Shown: positions 61,245 through 64,000 of the stretch, in pieces | How positions within the stretch are numbered: position 1 is the stretch's first letter | Layout of the letters: every line of letters begins with the position of its first letter | The notes under the pieces: model-generated | Database searches by the model: none | What the model was told of the DNA's origin: nothing | Seen by the model: the letters and a program-made list of their open reading frames with translations, nothing else | Translations under genes and position numbers: made by a program | Origin: Microbacterium sp. | GTDB taxonomy: Bacteria > Actinomycetota > Actinomycetes > Actinomycetales > Microbacteriaceae | Assembly (NCBI RefSeq): GCF_031178445.1 | Contig: NZ_JAPSIY010000001.1 | Span: forward strand, 62,001 to 126,000 | Direction of reading: 5' to 3' | DNA length: 64,000 nt

Positions 61245-62147
61245 TCAGCGCAATACGAGGGCGGCGGCGCCGATGAGCGGCCCGCCGTCGCCGAGGCCCG
61301 AACGCACCACCCGGGTGCGGCGCGAGTAGGCGTGCACGGCTGACGCCGACAGCGCCTGCTGCACGAGGTCGATGTAGTCGTCTGAGACGCGGGAGAACCC
61401 GCCGCCGATCGCCACGACGTCGAGGTCGACGAGCGTCGCGGCATCCGCGAGCGCCTCACCCACGGCACGGGCCGAGCGCTCGATGGCCCGGCGGGCGGTG
61501 GAGACCCCCGCCGCGGCGTCGCGCGCGAGGTCCTCGCCGGTGGCGCCGTTCCAGCCCTGGGATCGCGCCCAGGCCGCGGATGCCGGGCCCGACGCGATCT
61601 CCTCGAGGGTCAGGCCGCCCTCGCGACGCACCTGTCCGAGGTGGCCGGCGTTGCCGGAGGCGCCCGGCGCGTAGGCGCCGTCGAGGGTGAAGCCGCCGCC
61701 GACACCGGTCGAGACGACGATGGACAGAGCGGCGCGGGCTCCGCGCGTGGCGCCCAACCACGACTCCGCGAGCGCGAGGGCGCCTCCGTCGTGACCGAGC
61801 ACGGCTGCCACGTCGCGTCCGAGTACGGCGGATGCGGCGCGGCGCACGGCCTCGGCGAGCGGATACCCGTGCGCGCTCGGCATGTTCACCGGGTCGATGG
61901 CGCCTGCCGAACGGTCGACGGGTCCCGCGCTGCCGATGCCCGCGCCGACCAGTTCGGCGTTCGCCGGCAAGGCGGCGAGCGCATGTGCGACCGCCTCGCC
62001 GATCGCTGCGTCGAGCGAGACGGCATCCGCATCCCGCCCGGTGGGGCGCCGCGTCCGGCTCCCGTCGACGATCGTGCCGTCGTCGCCGACCAGCGCCGCC
62101 TCGAGCTTGGTGCCGCCGACGTCGACGGCGAGTGCGTACCGGTTCAT
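61245..62147 (-). CDS. ROK family protein / sugar kinase
   Basis: The 300-aa protein has the ROK phosphate motif YALAVDVGGTKLEAALV at the N-terminus, AGIGSAGPVDR, and STGVGGGFTLDGAYAPGASGNAGHLGQ. The usual zinc-binding CxCGxxGCxE after the GH motif is missing (the sequence continues VRREGGLTLEEIASG), so it belongs to the zinc-less branch. It lacks a DNA-binding domain, hence a kinase rather than a regulator; the sugar is unknown. AAGGAGC precedes ATG 62147. Confidence 0.88.
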   Translation of the reverse strand: MNRYALAVDVGGTKLEAALVGDDGTIVDGSRTRRPTGRDADAVSLDAAIGEAVAHALAALPANAELVGAGIGSAGPVDRSAGAIDPVNMPSAHGYPLAEAVRRAASAVLGRDVAAVLGHDGGALALAESWLGATRGARAALSIVVSTGVGGGFTLDGAYAPGASGNAGHLGQVRREGGLTLEEIASGPASAAWARSQGWNGATGEDLARDAAAGVSTARRAIERSARAVGEALADAATLVDLDVVAIGGGFSRVSDDYIDLVQQALSASAVHAYSRRTRVVRSGLGDGGPLIGAAALVLR

Positions 62148-62173
62148 GGATGCTCCTTGCGTCGGCGGTTCTT

Positions 62174-62246
62174 CGCAGATCTGCGGGAATTCGCAGAACA
62201 TCGTGGGCTGCGCGGCGAGATCGTGCAGATCTGCGGAGTTGTGCAG
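62174..62246. repeat. Two copies of the CGCAG...GCAG intergenic repeat
   Basis: The copies at 62174-62196 and 62224-62246 share CGCAGATCTGCGG and each contains a perfect CGCAGATCTGCG-type palindrome. The first matches the REP-like arm at 59564 in 19 of 23 positions. They fill the 130-bp gap between the convergently ending pyrE and the ROK gene start. Confidence 0.65.
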
Positions 62247-62277
62247 CGAGCTCGCGTCAGCGGATCTGCAGTTGCTC

Positions 62278-62838
62278 CTACTGCGGGTCGAGGCCGAGGT
62301 CGTCCAGGTCGAACGCGGCGAGCCACTGCAGCCCCTCGGCCTCGATGGCGGCCTGCGCGCCGGTCTTGCGGTCGACGATCACGGCGACCGCGACGACCTC
62401 GGCGCCCTCCCGGCGCAGCACCTCCACTGCCTTCAGCGCCGACTGCCCCGTGGTCGAGGTGTCCTCCAGAACGACGACGCGCTTGCCGGCGACTTCGGCC
62501 CCCTCGATCTGACGTCCGCGGCCGTGATCCTTGGGCTCCTTGCGCACGACGAACGCGTCCAGCGGGCGGTCGGTCGCGACGGAGGCGTGCATCACCGAGT
62601 TCGCGATCGGGTCGGCACCCAGCGTGAGACCGCCGACTGCGACGGCATCCGTGTCCTTGATGAGATCGAGCATGACCCGGCCGATCGCCGGTGCGGCGCG
62701 ATGATCGAGGGTGAGCTTGCGCATGTCGACGTAGTACGTCGCCTTCTTGCCGCTGGAAAGCGTGAAGTCGCCGTGGAACACCGCCTCTGCGGTGATGAGG
62801 TCGAGCAGGGCCTGGCGGTCTGAGGCGAGGTCGGTCAC
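62278..62838 (-). CDS. pyrE: Orotate phosphoribosyltransferase
   Basis: The enzyme joins orotate and PRPP to make OMP in pyrimidine synthesis. The 186-aa protein has HGDFTLSSGKKATYYVDMRKL, GLTLGADPIANSVMH, VVRKEPKDHGRGRQIEG and the PRPP loop VVVLEDTSTTGQSALKAVE. GTG 62838 (VTDLASDRQALLDLI) is the start because TACACT lies seven bases upstream and the further frame is antisense to the next gene. Confidence 0.95.
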   Translation of the reverse strand: MTDLASDRQALLDLITAEAVFHGDFTLSSGKKATYYVDMRKLTLDHRAAPAIGRVMLDLIKDTDAVAVGGLTLGADPIANSVMHASVATDRPLDAFVVRKEPKDHGRGRQIEGAEVAGKRVVVLEDTSTTGQSALKAVEVLRREGAEVVAVAVIVDRKTGAQAAIEAEGLQWLAAFDLDDLGLDPQ

Positions 62839-62845
62839 GGCGTCA

Positions 62846-62851
62846 AGTGTA
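62846..62851 (-). promoter_or_regulatory. -10 hexamer TACACT of pyrE
   Basis: TACACT ends seven bases before GTG 62838 with no ribosome binding site. Confidence 0.5.
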
Positions 62852-62904
62852 TTCGGGGCTGGTTCCGTCGCGCTCACCCGTCTAGCGTGGCTGACGGAGG
62901 TCCC

Positions 62905-63441
62905 ATGTTCTCGTACGATCCCTACGCCGCCCTCGCCGAACTGCGCCCCGTCGCACCGCTCGAGCTCACCAGCCCCCACTTCACCGCAGGCGGCGCGCTG
63001 CCGCTGTTCGCCTGGGCAGAGAAGCGCGGCGGAGAAGACCGCCACCCGACTCTCGAGTGGTCTCAGCCGCCAGCCGGGACGAAGAGTCTCGCGATCTCGT
63101 GCTTCGACCCCGACGCCCCGACGGGATCGGGATTCTGGCACTGGGCCGCGTACAACCTGCCGGCCGATCTGCGCTCGATCGAGGCCGGAGACGGCACCGC
63201 GAAGAGCCTGCCGGATGGGGTGACGGTCCTGCCCAACGAGGCGCGCCTGGAGCGCTTCATCGGCGCCGCCCCGCCTGAAGGAACCGGCGTGCACCGCTAC
63301 TTCTTCGTGGTGGACGCGCTGGACGTGGAGAGGTTGGAGCTCGAGGTCGGCGCCACGCCGGCGGTGCTCGGGTTCAACCGTCACTTCCACACCCTGGCAC
63401 GCGGCATCCTGATGGGAACGGCCGACCCCGCCGAGCGGTGA
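62905..63441 (+). CDS. YbhB/YbcL-type PEBP-family protein
   Basis: The 178-aa protein has the phosphatidylethanolamine-binding signature CFDPDAPTGSGFWHWAAYNLPA and the GVHRYFFVVDAL motif, the bacterial YbhB/YbcL branch of Raf-kinase-inhibitor-like proteins. The bacterial function is unclear. ATG 62905 has GGAGG five bases upstream; the GTG at 62887 overlaps the -10-like TAGCGT and is unlikely. Confidence 0.9.
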   Translation: MFSYDPYAALAELRPVAPLELTSPHFTAGGALPLFAWAEKRGGEDRHPTLEWSQPPAGTKSLAISCFDPDAPTGSGFWHWAAYNLPADLRSIEAGDGTAKSLPDGVTVLPNEARLERFIGAAPPEGTGVHRYFFVVDALDVERLELEVGATPAVLGFNRHFHTLARGILMGTADPAER

Positions 63442-63461
63442 GAGCTGTCGGCGTCCCGCCG

Positions 63462-63467
63462 TAGGCT
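63462..63467 (+). promoter_or_regulatory. -10 hexamer TAGGCT of xth
   Basis: TAGGCT lies six bases before ATG 63474 with no ribosome binding site. Confidence 0.6.
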
Positions 63468-63473
63468 GGATGC

Positions 63474-64000
63474 ATGCGTCTGGCCACCTGGAACATCAAC
63501 TCGATCCGCACGCGCGTCGGTCGCGCTGTCGATTTCGCGGTGCGCGAGGACATCGACGTGCTCGCATTCCAGGAGATCAAGTGCAAGCCCGAGCAGTTCC
63601 CCTACGCGCCGTTCGAGGAAGCCGGGTATCACGTCGAAGTGCACGGCTTCAATCAGTGGAACGGCGTCGCGATCGCCAGCAGGCTGCCCATCACCGATGT
63701 GCGCACGTCGTTCGAGGGCCAGCCCGGATTCGCGAAGGGTCATGAAGGACCGGATGCCCCCATCGAGGCGCGCGCCCTCGGTGTGATGGTCGACGGCGTG
63801 CGGGTCTGGAGCCTGTACGTGCCGAACGGCCGCGCGCTGGGCGACGAGCACTACGCGTACAAGCTGCACTGGCTCGAGGCGCTGCGCACCGCGACCGCCG
63901 CCGAGCTCGCCGCGAACCCGAGCCTGCCGCTCGCGCTGGTCGGCGATTTCAACATCATCCCCTTCGATCACGACAACGGCGATCCTGCGATCGTGCAGGG
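63474..64000 (+). CDS. xth: Exodeoxyribonuclease III, 5' part
   Basis: This AP endonuclease/3'-5' exonuclease acts in base-excision repair. The visible 175 residues start MRLATWNINSIRTRVGRAVDF (Asn of the active site), followed by the metal ligand Glu in LAFQEIKCKPEQFP, and reach VWSLYVPNGR and LALVGDFNIIP (Asp-Asn pair). The gene runs off the right edge, so the C-terminal DH motif is not seen. Confidence 0.94.
   Translation, partial: MRLATWNINSIRTRVGRAVDFAVREDIDVLAFQEIKCKPEQFPYAPFEEAGYHVEVHGFNQWNGVAIASRLPITDVRTSFEGQPGFAKGHEGPDAPIEARALGVMVDGVRVWSLYVPNGRALGDEHYAYKLHWLEALRTATAAELAANPSLPLALVGDFNIIPFDHDNGDPAIVQ

Noticed and set aside
62887..62904. GTG at 62887 as start of the PEBP-family gene
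   Set aside because: It overlaps a -10-like TAGCGT, while ATG 62905 has a well-spaced GGAGG.
1..64000. CRISPR arrays, tRNA/rRNA genes, insertion sequences, integrases, attachment sites
   Set aside because: No regularly spaced repeats, cloverleaf-like sequences, transposase motifs or flanking direct repeats were recognised; a tRNA scan would be needed to exclude a missed tRNA.

Overview
The window is high-GC, densely packed DNA with almost no tRNA-, phage- or transposon-like sequence. Everything points to a Microbacterium-like actinobacterium (Microbacteriaceae). GC is strongly enriched at third codon positions, GTG starts are frequent, the heme pathway is the coproporphyrin-dependent (HemQ) type of Gram-positives, and many genes start 6-7 nt after a TAnnnT -10 hexamer with no ribosome binding site, as in leaderless actinobacterial transcripts.

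Layout. 1-10.9 kb holds a heme biosynthesis cluster: hemL, hemB, hemD, hemC and hemQ, then a three-gene membrane cassette, hemG/cgoX and hemE on the minus strand, with hemA divergent on the plus strand. No ferrochelatase is present. 10.9-12.6 kb holds a rifamycin ADP-ribosyltransferase (arr), a HhH-GPD repair protein and a DUF1801 protein. 12.7-25.8 kb is the most interesting region: a secreted GH18 endo-beta-N-acetylglucosaminidase, a GH92 alpha-mannosidase, a two-permease/one-lipoprotein sugar ABC importer, a GH5 enzyme resembling N-glycan-core beta-mannosidases, a LacI repressor and a GH38 alpha-mannosidase. Two matching palindromes (ACTA-N-A-N-CG-N-T-N-TAGT) sit in the two divergent promoter regions. 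Together they describe a complete high-mannose N-glycan pathway: cut outside, import, trim to mannose and GlcNAc inside.

25.8-33 kb carries a serine hydrolase, an ABC-F ribosome-protection protein with a leader ORF and hairpin, a PadR regulator coupled to an alpha/beta hydrolase, glycyl-tRNA synthetase and a TrmB/LuxR-type regulator. The regulator is divergent from a 1275-residue secreted subtilase (33.2-37.1 kb). 37-49.8 kb contains a GNAT protein, a HIT-like protein, an MFS exporter, a DHFR-like protein, DedA, a two-component system whose kinase has an odd C-terminal extracytoplasmic domain, a beta-lactamase-fold protein lacking the catalytic serine, an M13 metallopeptidase, a DUF308-lipase fusion and a DUF1992 protein. 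49.8-55.9 kb has a MATE transporter, a DUF2993 protein, a second two-component system followed by a polytopic membrane protein (both preceded by the same TCACCC-N4-GGGTGA palindrome), and a TrmH-type methyltransferase.

56-59.5 kb is a manganese uptake operon (lipoprotein, ATPase, permease, small membrane protein, DtxR/MntR repressor). Two 16-bp operators cover its -35 region and its start codon. 59.7-64 kb has a NagD-like phosphatase, a YdeI-family protein, a small membrane protein, a ROK protein, pyrE, a PEBP-family protein and the 5' part of an exonuclease III gene (xth).

Recurrent features. Intergenic palindromes of a CGCAG...TTCGCAG family occur near 59.6 and 62.2 kb. GC-rich inverted repeats act as likely terminators. 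GGATGC/GCATCC is strikingly common (12 copies by hand count in the first 3.06 kb). No CRISPR array, rRNA, tRNA, insertion sequence or integrase was found.
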